Source: CAZXPA01 sp964642485
GTDB taxonomy: Bacteria > Patescibacteriota > Patescibacteriia > UBA2591 > UBA6264
DNA: 6,344 bases
Assembly (NCBI GenBank): GCA_964642485.1
Contig: CAZXPA010000039.1
Span: forward strand, 1-6,344
Direction: 5' to 3'
Shown here in pieces: positions 1-6,344 of this stretch. The notes under the pieces were generated by a model. The model was not told where the DNA came from and ran no database searches. It was given only the letters and a program-made list of their open reading frames with translations. Position numbers and translations under genes: made by a program. Positions within the stretch are counted from its first letter, which is position 1; every line of letters begins with the position of its first letter.

Positions 1-1
1 T

Positions 2-1960
2 GTTGAAGGTTTAGCTCAACGGATTGTTGATGGTGATGTGCCAGAATCATTAAAATCCAGAGAATTAATTTCTTTAGATTTAGGTGGATTAGTAGCGGGG
101 ACTAAATTTAGGGGTGAATTTGAAAATAGAATAAAAGCAGTTTTAAGAGAGATAAAACGAGCAGGTAATTATGTTCTTTTTATTGATGAATTACATACTT
201 TGGTTGGCGCTGGTGGAGCTGAAGGGGCAATTGATGCTTCAAACATGCTTAAACCAGCTTTAGCCCGAGGAGAATTACATTGTGTTGGCGCCACCACTTT
301 AAAAGAATATCAGAAATATATTGAAAAAGACGCTGCTTTAGAGCGGCGGTTTCAACTTGTTTATGTTAGCGAACCCTCAATTGAGGACACAATTGCTATT
401 TTAAGAGGGATAAAAGAAAAATACGAAGTTCATCACGGGATCAGAATTACTGATAATGCCTTATTAACAGCCGCTCAACTTTCAAAGCGCTATATTACTG
501 ATCGTTTCTTGCCTGATAAAGCTGTTGATTTAATGGATGAAGCGGCTTCAGCTTTGCGGATGGAAATCGAAAGTCAGCCAGAAGAATTAGACAAATTAAA
601 AAGAAAACTTAGAAAATTAGAAATTGAAATAACAGTCTTGAAAAAAGAGAAAGAAAAAGAACAATTACAGAAGTTTAAAAAAGAAACTGCTGACCTCAAA
701 GAGAAAATCAAAGATTTTACTCTCCGCTGGAAAAGAGAAAAAGATATCATTACTGATATTCATAAAATGAAAGAAGAAATAGATAAATTAAAACAACAGG
801 CTGAAATTGCTGAACGAGAAGCTAGTCTTCAAAAAGTAGCTGAAATAAAATATGGCCAGATCCCGGAATTAGAAAAAAAGATTGCTCTGGCCCAGAAAAA
901 ATTAGCTAAAATTCAAAAAAACTATCGCATTCTTAAAGAAGAAATCGGAGCTGAAGAGATTGCTCGGGTTGTCTCGCTCTGGACGGGCATCCCGGTAACA
1001 AAAATGCTAGAAGAAGAAACAAAAAAATTAGTCCGAATGGAACAAGAAATTCACCAAAGGCTAATTAATCAGGAAAAAGCTGTTCAGGCTGTGTCTAGTG
1101 CAATTAGACGTTCCCGAGCTGGTATTGCTGAGGAAAATCGACCAATTGGCTCATTTATCTTTCTTGGTCCTAGTGGGGTGGGGAAAACAGAATTAGCTAA
1201 AAGTTTAGCCGAGTTCTTGTTTAATACTGAAAATGCTCTTATCCAGTTGGATATGAGTGAATATATGGAACGGCATACTGTTTCTAAAATGGTCGGTTCT
1301 CCGCCCGGCTATATTGGTTATGAAGAAGGAGGGCAATTAACAGAAATCATCAGGCGCCGGCCCTATAGCGTTATTCTTTTTGATGAAATTGAAAAAGCTC
1401 ATCCTGAGGTTCTTAATATCTTATTGCAGATTTTAGACGAGGGTCGTTTGACTGATGCTAAAGGACGAACAGTTAACTTTAAAAATGCGGTTATTATTAT
1501 GACCTCTAATTTAGGGAGCGAATTAATAAAAGATCATGCCCAAAAAGCAAGTTTTGGCTTTATTTCTGAAGAAGAAAAGCTTAGCGCCCAAGAAGTGATT
1601 GAAGAAAAAATTCATCAAACTCTCCAGGAATCTTTTAAACCAGAATTCTTAAATCGAGTTGATGAAATTATTATTTTCCAGGCCTTGAGTAAATCTAATG
1701 TCAGACAAATTGTTGATCTTCAGTTAAAAGAAGTCTGCCAAAGACTAAAAGAAAAAAAAATTAAATTAAATATTACTGAAAAGGCAAAAAATTTAATTGC
1801 TGATTTAGGCTTTGACCCGGTTTATGGTGCCAGACCCTTAAAACGGGTTATTCAAAAACATATTCTTGATCCCTTGTCTTTAAAGATTGTCAGCGGGAAA
1901 ATTAAGCCTAAGACCACTTTCAAAGTGGAGGTAAAAAAGAAAAAAATAGTGATCAGGTAA
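2..1960 (+). CDS. clpB: ATP-dependent disaggregase ClpB, 5'-truncated by window edge
   Basis: ClpB is a hexameric cytoplasmic AAA+ machine that threads aggregated proteins through its pore, normally with DnaK/DnaJ/GrpE. The frame is open from base 2 with no start codon before GTG 38, so the gene begins outside the window. About 652 residues are present; by comparison with E. coli ClpB roughly 215 are missing (N-domain and first Walker A). Visible in order: VEGLAQRIV just after Walker A; pore loop KFRGEFE (phenylalanine at 107-109 where tyrosine is usual); Walker B VLFIDEL (173-190); arginine finger ALERRF (near 341); a charged coiled-coil middle domain of about 120 residues (about 575-940) containing YGQIPELEKK, which separates ClpB from ClpC; WTGIPV; second Walker A GPSGVGKT (1166-1189); pore loop GYIGYEEGG; Walker B VILFDEIEKAHP (about 1370); FLNRVDE; sensor-2 GARPLKR (1826-1846). 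No frameshift is seen. Identification is secure. Confidence 0.97.
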   Translation, partial: VEGLAQRIVDGDVPESLKSRELISLDLGGLVAGTKFRGEFENRIKAVLREIKRAGNYVLFIDELHTLVGAGGAEGAIDASNMLKPALARGELHCVGATTLKEYQKYIEKDAALERRFQLVYVSEPSIEDTIAILRGIKEKYEVHHGIRITDNALLTAAQLSKRYITDRFLPDKAVDLMDEAASALRMEIESQPEELDKLKRKLRKLEIEITVLKKEKEKEQLQKFKKETADLKEKIKDFTLRWKREKDIITDIHKMKEEIDKLKQQAEIAEREASLQKVAEIKYGQIPELEKKIALAQKKLAKIQKNYRILKEEIGAEEIARVVSLWTGIPVTKMLEEETKKLVRMEQEIHQRLINQEKAVQAVSSAIRRSRAGIAEENRPIGSFIFLGPSGVGKTELAKSLAEFLFNTENALIQLDMSEYMERHTVSKMVGSPPGYIGYEEGGQLTEIIRRRPYSVILFDEIEKAHPEVLNILLQILDEGRLTDAKGRTVNFKNAVIIMTSNLGSELIKDHAQKASFGFISEEEKLSAQEVIEEKIHQTLQESFKPEFLNRVDEIIIFQALSKSNVRQIVDLQLKEVCQRLKEKKIKLNITEKAKNLIADLGFDPVYGARPLKRVIQKHILDPLSLKIVSGKIKPKTTFKVEVKKKKIVIR

Positions 1961-1980
1961 AAGATAAGATAACTCAACAA

Positions 1981-3390
1981 ATGATATCTACCCAGACTTA
2001 TAAATTGCCAAGAGCGACTATTTTTTTGTTTTGGTTTATCCTGGTTCTCAGCTGGCCACTTATTTCTCAGGCTGAAGATCCTGTTTTTGACCCCGAGTAT
2101 ATTATTTCTGACCATGAATTAACTGATTATCAAGCCATGACCTTAAATGAAGTCCAGGATTTCTTAGAAAAAGCTGGCGGAGCTTTAGCAAACTATTCAA
2201 CTCGTGATATTGATGGCAAAGAAAAACTGGCTTCAGAAATAATTTATCGGGCTAGCCAAGAATATAGAATTAACCCTCAATTTTTAATTGCTTTAATCCA
2301 GCGAGAAAAAAGTTTAATTACTAAAAAATCACCAACCAAGGATGACTACAATTGGGCCACTGGTTTTACCTGTTATGACTACCGTCGACCAGTGCCAAAG
2401 TATCGGGGCCTTACTTTACAGATAGATCGAGCTGCCTGGAGATTTCGTTATTATTTAGAACACCCCTGGCAATTTCAATTTAAAGCTGGAGTTGAAACCA
2501 AAACCTTGGTTAACTGGAAAGATAAATGGCTTGTTCGCAAATACGGAAGATTTGTTACCCCGAAAAATGCCGCTACCGCCAACCTCTATAACTATGCTCC
2601 TCATGTCTTTGATAACTGGCTTTTTTGGAAGATCTGGCTAAAATGGTTCGGGTTCCAAGATAAAAAATTTCCTAATGGGACTTTATTAAGAGCTGAAGGA
2701 GAAAACGGGGTCTGGTTAATTCAAAATGAGCAACGTCGGCCATTTCACTCAAAAAATGTTTTCCTCCTCAATTATAATTTCAAAGATGTCCAAATTGTAA
2801 ATCGCCAAGATTTAGAAAGCTATGAATTTGGTAAACCAATGGCTTTCCCAAATTATTCTTTAGTTAGCTCTCCAAATGACGAGGTTTTTATGCTTGTTAA
2901 TGATAAAAAACGCCTTATTTCTGAGAAAATCTTTCGGGCGATTGGTTTTCATCCTGAAGAAATCATTGAGGTTGAAGATTCTGATCTAACCCCTTATCAA
3001 GATGGAGAACCTATTCTTTCGCCTTATCCTAGTGGGGCCCTTATTCAAAATAATGATTCCAAGGCCGTCTATTATGTTAAGGAAAACATAAAATACCCAA
3101 TTGTTGACGCTGAAATTTTAAACGTCAATTTCCCCTATAGCCACATTATTAAAGTTGATCCTCAGGAACTAGCTGAATTTAAAAATGGAGAGTCCATCAG
3201 ATTTAGAGATGGGACTTTAATAAAGACACCTGTCAGTCCAGCTGTTTATGTAATTAGTCAAGGAAAACGTTTACCTGTCTCCTCGGCTGAAACCTTTGAG
3301 GCAGTTGGTTATCAATGGGATAGTATTATTGAGGTTAATGAATTAATTTTAAATCTACATCCCTTAGGAAAGGTTATTAAAGTCAATTAA
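1981..3390 (+). CDS. Secreted lysozyme-like protein with four C-terminal repeats
   Basis: This 469-residue protein has a Sec signal peptide: basic start (K8, R11), hydrophobic core about 13-28, and likely signal peptidase I cleavage after S29-Q30-A31. Residues about 80-225 resemble the lytic transglycosylase/lysozyme fold: an ASQEYRINPQFLIALIQREKS helix with candidate catalytic E109, then NWATGFTCYD (125-133) and an aromatic region with AAWRFRYYLEHPWQF. Residues 230-469 form four repeats of about 60 residues, each like FPxGTLI...VYVI..GKRxPI...F...GY....IIEV...L..Y..GxPI. It probably acts outside the membrane on peptidoglycan or another glycan, with the repeats binding wall or surface; this is inference and no exact family is assigned. 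The ATG lies 20 bases after the clpB stop, so co-transcription is likely. No Shine-Dalgarno sequence precedes it. The start is supported because it gives a complete signal peptide. Confidence 0.85.
   Translation: MISTQTYKLPRATIFLFWFILVLSWPLISQAEDPVFDPEYIISDHELTDYQAMTLNEVQDFLEKAGGALANYSTRDIDGKEKLASEIIYRASQEYRINPQFLIALIQREKSLITKKSPTKDDYNWATGFTCYDYRRPVPKYRGLTLQIDRAAWRFRYYLEHPWQFQFKAGVETKTLVNWKDKWLVRKYGRFVTPKNAATANLYNYAPHVFDNWLFWKIWLKWFGFQDKKFPNGTLLRAEGENGVWLIQNEQRRPFHSKNVFLLNYNFKDVQIVNRQDLESYEFGKPMAFPNYSLVSSPNDEVFMLVNDKKRLISEKIFRAIGFHPEEIIEVEDSDLTPYQDGEPILSPYPSGALIQNNDSKAVYYVKENIKYPIVDAEILNVNFPYSHIIKVDPQELAEFKNGESIRFRDGTLIKTPVSPAVYVISQGKRLPVSSAETFEAVGYQWDSIIEVNELILNLHPLGKVIKVN
2668..3387 (+). 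repeat. Four tandem protein repeats of about 60 residues
   Basis: Within the secreted protein, repeats lie at about residues 230-288, 289-346, 347-407 and 408-469 (2668-2844, 2845-3018, 3019-3201, 3202-3387). Shared positions are a start such as FPNGTLL, FPNYSLV, PSGALIQ or FRDGTLI; a central strand VWLIQN, VFMLVN, VYYVKE or VYVISQ; a basic turn (QRRPF, KKRLI, IKYPI, GKRLPV); a phenylalanine or leucine followed by GY, GF or NF; IIEV or IIKV; and a closing GKPMA, GEPIL, GESIR or GKVIK. The copies are diverged at DNA level, so they are old duplications. They look like beta-rich modules. I do not assign a named domain. Confidence 0.8.
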
Positions 3391-3397
3391 ACAAATA

Positions 3398-3476
3398 AAC
3401 AACTAAACAATTTAACAAGTATAGGCTCACAATTATCAGTTTATCTGAATCAATTCTTTGTTTAGTTGTTAAATTG
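3398..3476. repeat. AT-rich inverted repeat in the intergenic spacer
   Basis: The 13-base arm aacaactaaacaa (3398-3410) has a perfect reverse complement at 3458-3470, leaving a 47-base loop. An overlapping second match pairs caatttaacaa (3408-3418) with 3466-3476, so the two sides are inverted and permuted copies of one low-complexity motif. The stem holds only A/T-rich pairs with a few C-G, and no T-run follows it, so a standard intrinsic terminator is unlikely. It could be a small degenerate repeat element or a weak RNA hairpin. The spacer (3391-3498) shows no confident promoter. Confidence 0.55.
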
Positions 3477-3498
3477 CTATTTTGTTAAGTTGAACTAT

Positions 3499-4344
3499 AT
3501 GCTTTGTTTTGCTGCCATTACTCCTCATCCACCAATTATTATTCCGACCATTGGTCGAGATAATTTAGAAACCGTTAAAAAAACTGTCCGAGCAATGGAA
3601 AAATTATCATTGAAATTCTCTCAAGCTCAGCCAGAGGTGGTGATAATTATTTCTCCGCATGGAGAAATTTTCCCCAAAGCCTTTTCTTTAAACTTATCTC
3701 AAGAATATCTTGGCAGTTTTAAAAACTTTGGTGATTTAGCTACTAGAATAAAATTTAAAGGGGATTTAGAATTAATCTATAAAATAAAAGAAAGATTTGA
3801 AACCAGCTCTTCCCTGCCTCGCCCTGCCTCGCCCTCGCCGGCAGGCGGGCGGCAGGCGGGCCTGCTCCCGTTAACAATGATTACTGAACCCAACTTAGAT
3901 CACGGAACATTAGTTCCTTTGTATTATCTAATACAAAAGCTAAAAGATTTCTCTATTATCCCAATTAGTTATTCTCTTTTAGATTATCAAAAACATTTAG
4001 GTTTCGGCCAAATACTTAAAGAAGAGATTGTTTTGTCTAATAAAAAGGTGGCTGTTATTGCTTCGGGTGATCTTTCTCATCGTTTGACAAAAAAGGCTCC
4101 TGGTGGTTATTCTCCTCAAGGAAAAACATTTGACCAAGAGTTGATTAAGCTTATCAAAAGTAAAAAAACTGATCAGATTCTAAAACTTGATCAAAATCTG
4201 ATTGATGAGGCCGGCGAATGCGGTTTGCGCTCAATTATTATTCTTTTAGGAATCTTAAAAGATTTAAATTACCAGCCAGAAATTCTCTCCTATGAAGGTC
4301 CATTTGGAGTTGGTTATTTAGTGGCAAATTTTAAATTCAACTAA
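3499..4344 (+). CDS. LigB/AmmeMemo-type extradiol dioxygenase-fold protein
   Basis: The 281-residue product matches the class III extradiol dioxygenase-like (LigB) domain that forms the N-terminal half of AmmeMemoRadiSam system protein A. Here it stands alone, without the AMMECR1 half. Family marks are AITPHPP (H10), IIISPHGE (H54), LDHGTLVPLYYL (D134, H135), ASGDLSH (189-194), a GGYSPQGKTFD stretch, AGECGLRS (239-245) and SYEGPFGVGY near the end. H10 and H54 sit where the LigB fold binds a metal. The real substrate is unknown for this group, so ring cleavage should not be assumed. Start choice: ATG 3499 puts the conserved ITPHPP motif seven residues in, as usual; the TTG at 3466 would add 11 residues encoded in the intergenic repeat. 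No Shine-Dalgarno sequence is visible. An odd proline- and glycine-rich, GC-rich insert occupies residues about 105-124. Confidence 0.85.
   Translation: MLCFAAITPHPPIIIPTIGRDNLETVKKTVRAMEKLSLKFSQAQPEVVIIISPHGEIFPKAFSLNLSQEYLGSFKNFGDLATRIKFKGDLELIYKIKERFETSSSLPRPASPSPAGGRQAGLLPLTMITEPNLDHGTLVPLYYLIQKLKDFSIIPISYSLLDYQKHLGFGQILKEEIVLSNKKVAVIASGDLSHRLTKKAPGGYSPQGKTFDQELIKLIKSKKTDQILKLDQNLIDEAGECGLRSIIILLGILKDLNYQPEILSYEGPFGVGYLVANFKFN
3811..3870. repeat. GC-rich palindromic repeat inserted in frame in a gene
   Basis: By hand count 50 of 60 bases are G or C, inside an otherwise AT-rich gene. The left half has two tandem copies of ccctgcctcg (3812-3821, 3822-3831) plus a partial third. The right half has two tandem copies of cggcaggcggg (3839-3849, 3850-3860). 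The halves are imperfect inverted repeats centred on gccggc (3837-3842), and a small hairpin gcagg/cctgc lies at 3852-3865. The segment is a multiple of three, has no stop in the reading frame used, and adds about 20 residues (S105-P124) between family-like sequence on both sides. It looks like a mobile or expanding palindromic repeat tolerated in a surface loop. Confidence 0.8.
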
Positions 4345-4381
4345 TTATTAATAATATCTAATTAACAATAATTTTAAACTT

Positions 4382-4948
4382 ATGCCTACAATGCCTACAT
4401 ATTTATGGATTGTCATTGTTGTAGTTGCCTTAATTATTGTTTGGGTTATTGCTAGCTACAACAGTCTTATCCGTTGGCGCAACCGGACAAGAGAATCCTG
4501 GTCAGACATTGATGTTCAGCTTAAACGTCGTTACAACTTAATTCCTAATCTGGTTAAAACTGTTAAAGGTTATGCGGCTCATGAAAAAGAGGTCTTTACT
4601 AAGGTAACTGAAGCCAGAACTAAAGCCATGGGAGTTCAAACTCCACATGAGAAAGCAGAAGCAGAAAAAGGCTTGGCTGGGGCTTTAAAGACCTTGTTTG
4701 CCGTAGCTGAAAATTATCCCCAACTCCGAGCTTCAGAAAACTTTCAAAAACTACAAGATGAATTAACTGATACAGAAAACAAAGTTCAAGCCGCCCGAAG
4801 ATTCTATAATGGTAATGTCAGAGATTACAATACTAAGCAAGAAGTGTTTCCGGTTAATCTCATCGTTGGTCTTCTTGGCTTTAAAAAAGCTGAATTTTTT
4901 GAACTTGAGGAGGAAGAAGCAAGAAGCATGCCAAAAGTAGAATTTTAG
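4382..4948 (+). CDS. lemA: LemA family membrane protein
   Basis: This 188-residue protein is of normal LemA length. One membrane segment spans residues about 7-25. It is followed by the family's helical domain: YNSLIRWRNR, WSDIDVQLKRRYNLIPNLV (40-58), VKGYAAHEKEVF, ALKTLFAVAENYPQL (101-115), SENFQKLQDELTDTENK, ARRFYN (138-143) and the closing GFKKAEFFELEEEEAR with PKVEF. LemA proteins are anchored by the N-terminal helix with a helical bundle outside the lipid; their biochemical role is unsettled. A second in-frame ATG at 4391 also gives a complete protein (MPTYLWIVIV), and neither start has a clear Shine-Dalgarno sequence. It follows the dioxygenase-like gene by 37 AT-rich bases and is probably the last gene of the plus-strand run, since a terminator follows. 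No htpX-like peptidase, a frequent neighbour, is present here. Confidence 0.95.
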   Translation: MPTMPTYLWIVIVVVALIIVWVIASYNSLIRWRNRTRESWSDIDVQLKRRYNLIPNLVKTVKGYAAHEKEVFTKVTEARTKAMGVQTPHEKAEAEKGLAGALKTLFAVAENYPQLRASENFQKLQDELTDTENKVQAARRFYNGNVRDYNTKQEVFPVNLIVGLLGFKKAEFFELEEEEARSMPKVEF

Positions 4949-4970
4949 GAGATTGAAAAGAATTTTAATA

Positions 4971-4996
4971 AAAGAGGCTGGTTCCAGCCTTTTTTT
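4971..4996 (+). terminator. Rho-independent terminator after lemA
   Basis: The stem aggctg (4975-4980) pairs with cagcct (4985-4990) around the loop gttc, and flanking A and T bases extend the stem. Seven T's run from 4990 to 4996. It starts 22 bases after the lemA stop. The upstream AAAA means it could also work weakly on the other strand. Confidence 0.85.
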
Positions 4997-5016
4997 AATA
5001 TAAAAACATTAAAAAC

Positions 5017-5052
5017 AAAAAAGGGGCCTAAATTATCAGGACCTCTTTTTTT
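5017..5052. terminator. Bidirectional terminator between lemA and rbcL
   Basis: The stem ggggcct (5023-5029) pairs with agg-cctc (5038-5045) with one bulged A at 5041 and one G-T pair; the loop is aaattatc. Seven T's follow on the plus strand (5046-5052). Six A's precede it (5017-5022), giving a T-run on the minus strand. It lies 35 bases past the rbcL stop, so it most likely ends rbcL transcription and backs up the lemA terminator. Confidence 0.75.
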
Positions 5053-5087
5053 CTAATTTAGCAATGTGGAAGGTTCTTCTAAAAATA

Positions 5088-6344
5088 TTATTTCCGCCAA
5101 TGTTTTAAAGCAACTTTTAACTCTGGATGATATTTGGAATAAAACCTTAAAGGAATATTTTTCATTGCTGCTTCAACTGCTTGAAGGGCGGCTCGAGCCC
5201 CGGCCGCACTTCCCTGGGGATGACCATGGATTCCTCCGCCAAAGTTAATAATTAAATCCTGACCTAAAATTTTAATTAACCTTGGCACTAAACCAGGATG
5301 AAGACCACCAGAAGCAATTGGTAAAACTGGTTTTAAATCGCCCCAATTTTCTCTTAATTTGTCAAATCCTTGCCAGTCTTCTTTTAATAAATCATTGATT
5401 TGACAAACGTCTTTTTCTTCACCTTCCATTTTCCCCACTACTGTTCCGGTATGAAGCTGATCAATCCCAGCTAAACGGGCTAGATTGGCTAAAACTAGCA
5501 TTGAAATGCCATGCTTCTTGCTTCGGGTAAAAGCTGAATGGCCAGCTCGGTGACCATGAATAATTAAGCCTAAGTTTTGATTTCTTAAAGATTGAACTCC
5601 AGCCCAACCAGTGGTAACAATATCAACCATGACACATTTTCCATTTAATCTTTTAACTAATTTTGCTCTCTCAATCATTGTTTCTGTCGGCCCAGTAACA
5701 TTAAAAACATAAATCTTTTTTTGTTTTGTTTGTTTTTCTACTTGTTTTTTTAAAACTAAGACCTTTCTTACCCGCTCATTAAATTTATTAAAAGATAAAT
5801 CAGTTAAGTTTTCATCATCTTTAATTAAATCAACTCCGTTTTCAAAAACCTCGGCGGCTAACTTAGCGTTTTGGACAGCCGTTAAGCCTAATTTTGGTTT
5901 TATAATACAGCCAATCAAAGGCCGATGATAAATATTAATAATCTTTCTTACTCCTTCAATCCCCTTTTTTGGCCCAGGGTATTGATTAATGTATTTTTTA
6001 GGAAATTCAATATCTTGTAACCTAAGGTTCTTAATTAATTTCATGCTAAAAATATTACCACCAATACTTGATAAAAGCTGAGGAATACTTTTAGGCTCAA
6101 ATAAATCTAAAGGATAAGCAATTTTAACTATTTTGTTTTTTGAATTTAAATAAAAGACCTTAGCAGCTAATTTTTTAAGGGTTCTGGCTGATAAAGTGGT
6201 TAATTTGGTCCAGGTGCCAATTGAAGATTCTTCAGCTACTTTAATTGCTGCTTGTTTAAGGGGTAATCTTGATTCTAAATAAAAAGTGGCAATAATCTCA
6301 TTTTGATAATTAGGCTTGTATTTTAATCTTAAATACCTGTTTCT
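5088..6344 (-). CDS. rbcL: RuBisCO large subunit, form III-like, 5'-truncated by window edge
   Basis: RuBisCO carboxylates ribulose-1,5-bisphosphate to two 3-phosphoglycerates. The frame is open from the stop at 5088 to the window edge, giving 418 residues; the start, probably about 10-25 codons away, is outside. The ATG at 6044 is internal residue 101, because sequence before it is plainly RuBisCO (ESSIGTWT, YPLDLFE, SIGGNIF). Active-site residues, with spinach numbers: E39 (E60), T44 (T65), N97 (N123), K149 and K151 in IIKPKLGL (K175, K177), carbamylated K175 with D177 and E178 in KDDE (K201, D203, E204), H265 and R266 (H294, R295), H298 (H327), loop-6 K305 in GTVVGKMEGE (K334), S345 (S379), and the GGG phosphate site (369-371). 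All are present, so it is not a RuBisCO-like protein. KDDE argues against form II; GIEGVRK and HGHRAGHSAFTR recall archaeal form III. The subform is unresolved. Form III enzymes generally serve AMP/nucleoside salvage. No small-subunit gene is seen. Confidence 0.96.
   Translation of the reverse strand, partial: RNRYLRLKYKPNYQNEIIATFYLESRLPLKQAAIKVAEESSIGTWTKLTTLSARTLKKLAAKVFYLNSKNKIVKIAYPLDLFEPKSIPQLLSSIGGNIFSMKLIKNLRLQDIEFPKKYINQYPGPKKGIEGVRKIINIYHRPLIGCIIKPKLGLTAVQNAKLAAEVFENGVDLIKDDENLTDLSFNKFNERVRKVLVLKKQVEKQTKQKKIYVFNVTGPTETMIERAKLVKRLNGKCVMVDIVTTGWAGVQSLRNQNLGLIIHGHRAGHSAFTRSKKHGISMLVLANLARLAGIDQLHTGTVVGKMEGEEKDVCQINDLLKEDWQGFDKLRENWGDLKPVLPIASGGLHPGLVPRLIKILGQDLIINFGGGIHGHPQGSAAGARAALQAVEAAMKNIPLRFYSKYHPELKVALKHWRK

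Noticed and set aside
1852..2115. Minus-strand open frame of 87 codons
   Set aside because: It lies antisense across the clpB end and the start of the secreted protein gene, both well supported, and resembles no known protein.
3466..3498. Upstream TTG start of the dioxygenase-like gene
   Set aside because: It would add 11 residues translated from the intergenic inverted repeat, while the family's proteins begin a few residues before ITPHPP, which fits ATG 3499.
5184..5219. GC-rich stretch with the palindrome ggctcgagcc, possibly a second copy of the inserted repeat
   Set aside because: It encodes the family-conserved GHPQGSAAGARAALQAVEA region of RuBisCO, so the composition follows from conserved Gly and Ala codons and not from an insertion.
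5066..5248. Plus-strand open frame of 60 codons
   Set aside because: It is antisense to the conserved C-terminal part of RuBisCO and has no protein-like features.
5088..6044. RuBisCO gene starting at the ATG at 6044 (318 residues)
   Set aside because: The same frame stays open to the window edge and encodes the conserved RuBisCO N-terminal domain, including ESSIGTWT and YPLDLFE, so this methionine is internal.
1..6344. UGA recoded to glycine, as in some CPR lineages
   Set aside because: No conserved glycine position in the five genes uses TGA and all frames run full length with TAA or TAG stops, so the standard bacterial code suffices.

Overview
This 6.3 kb window comes from an AT-rich bacterial genome. 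I infer a member of the Candidate Phyla Radiation (Patescibacteria). The reasons are a ClpB and a LemA of bacterial type, a form III-like RuBisCO, a secreted protein with repeats of a kind I associate with these lineages, tight gene packing, no clear Shine-Dalgarno sequences, and a GC-rich palindromic repeat inserted in a coding sequence. The assignment rests on motif recognition, not on a search. All five genes read cleanly in the standard bacterial code. Their stops are TAA or TAG, and conserved glycines are encoded by GGN, so nothing suggests recoding of UGA to glycine.

Layout. Positions 2-1960 (+) hold the C-terminal three quarters of the ClpB disaggregase, cut by the left edge. After 20 bases, 1981-3390 (+) encodes a secreted lysozyme-like protein with four C-terminal repeats of about 60 residues. 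A 108-base spacer (3391-3498) contains an AT-rich inverted repeat. Positions 3499-4344 (+) encode a LigB/AmmeMemo-type extradiol-dioxygenase-fold protein that carries an in-frame, 83% GC insertion at 3811-3870. Positions 4382-4948 (+) encode LemA. Two hairpin terminators (4971-4996 and 5017-5052) lie between lemA and a convergent gene. That gene, 5088-6344 (-), is a RuBisCO large subunit that runs off the right edge. Its reading frame is open all the way to the edge, so the methionine codon at 6044 is internal and not the start.

The four plus-strand genes share no obvious pathway: protein quality control, cell-envelope processing, an uncharacterised metal-enzyme fold and a membrane protein. 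The RuBisCO keeps every active-site residue I could check, so it should be a true carboxylase. In organisms with form III enzymes it usually works in AMP/nucleoside salvage; the partner genes (AMP phosphorylase, ribose-1,5-bisphosphate isomerase) are not in this window.

The most notable points are the palindromic insertion that has become part of a protein, the complete RuBisCO active site, and the four-repeat secreted protein. I found no CRISPR array, tRNA, rRNA, transposase or obviously new multi-gene system.
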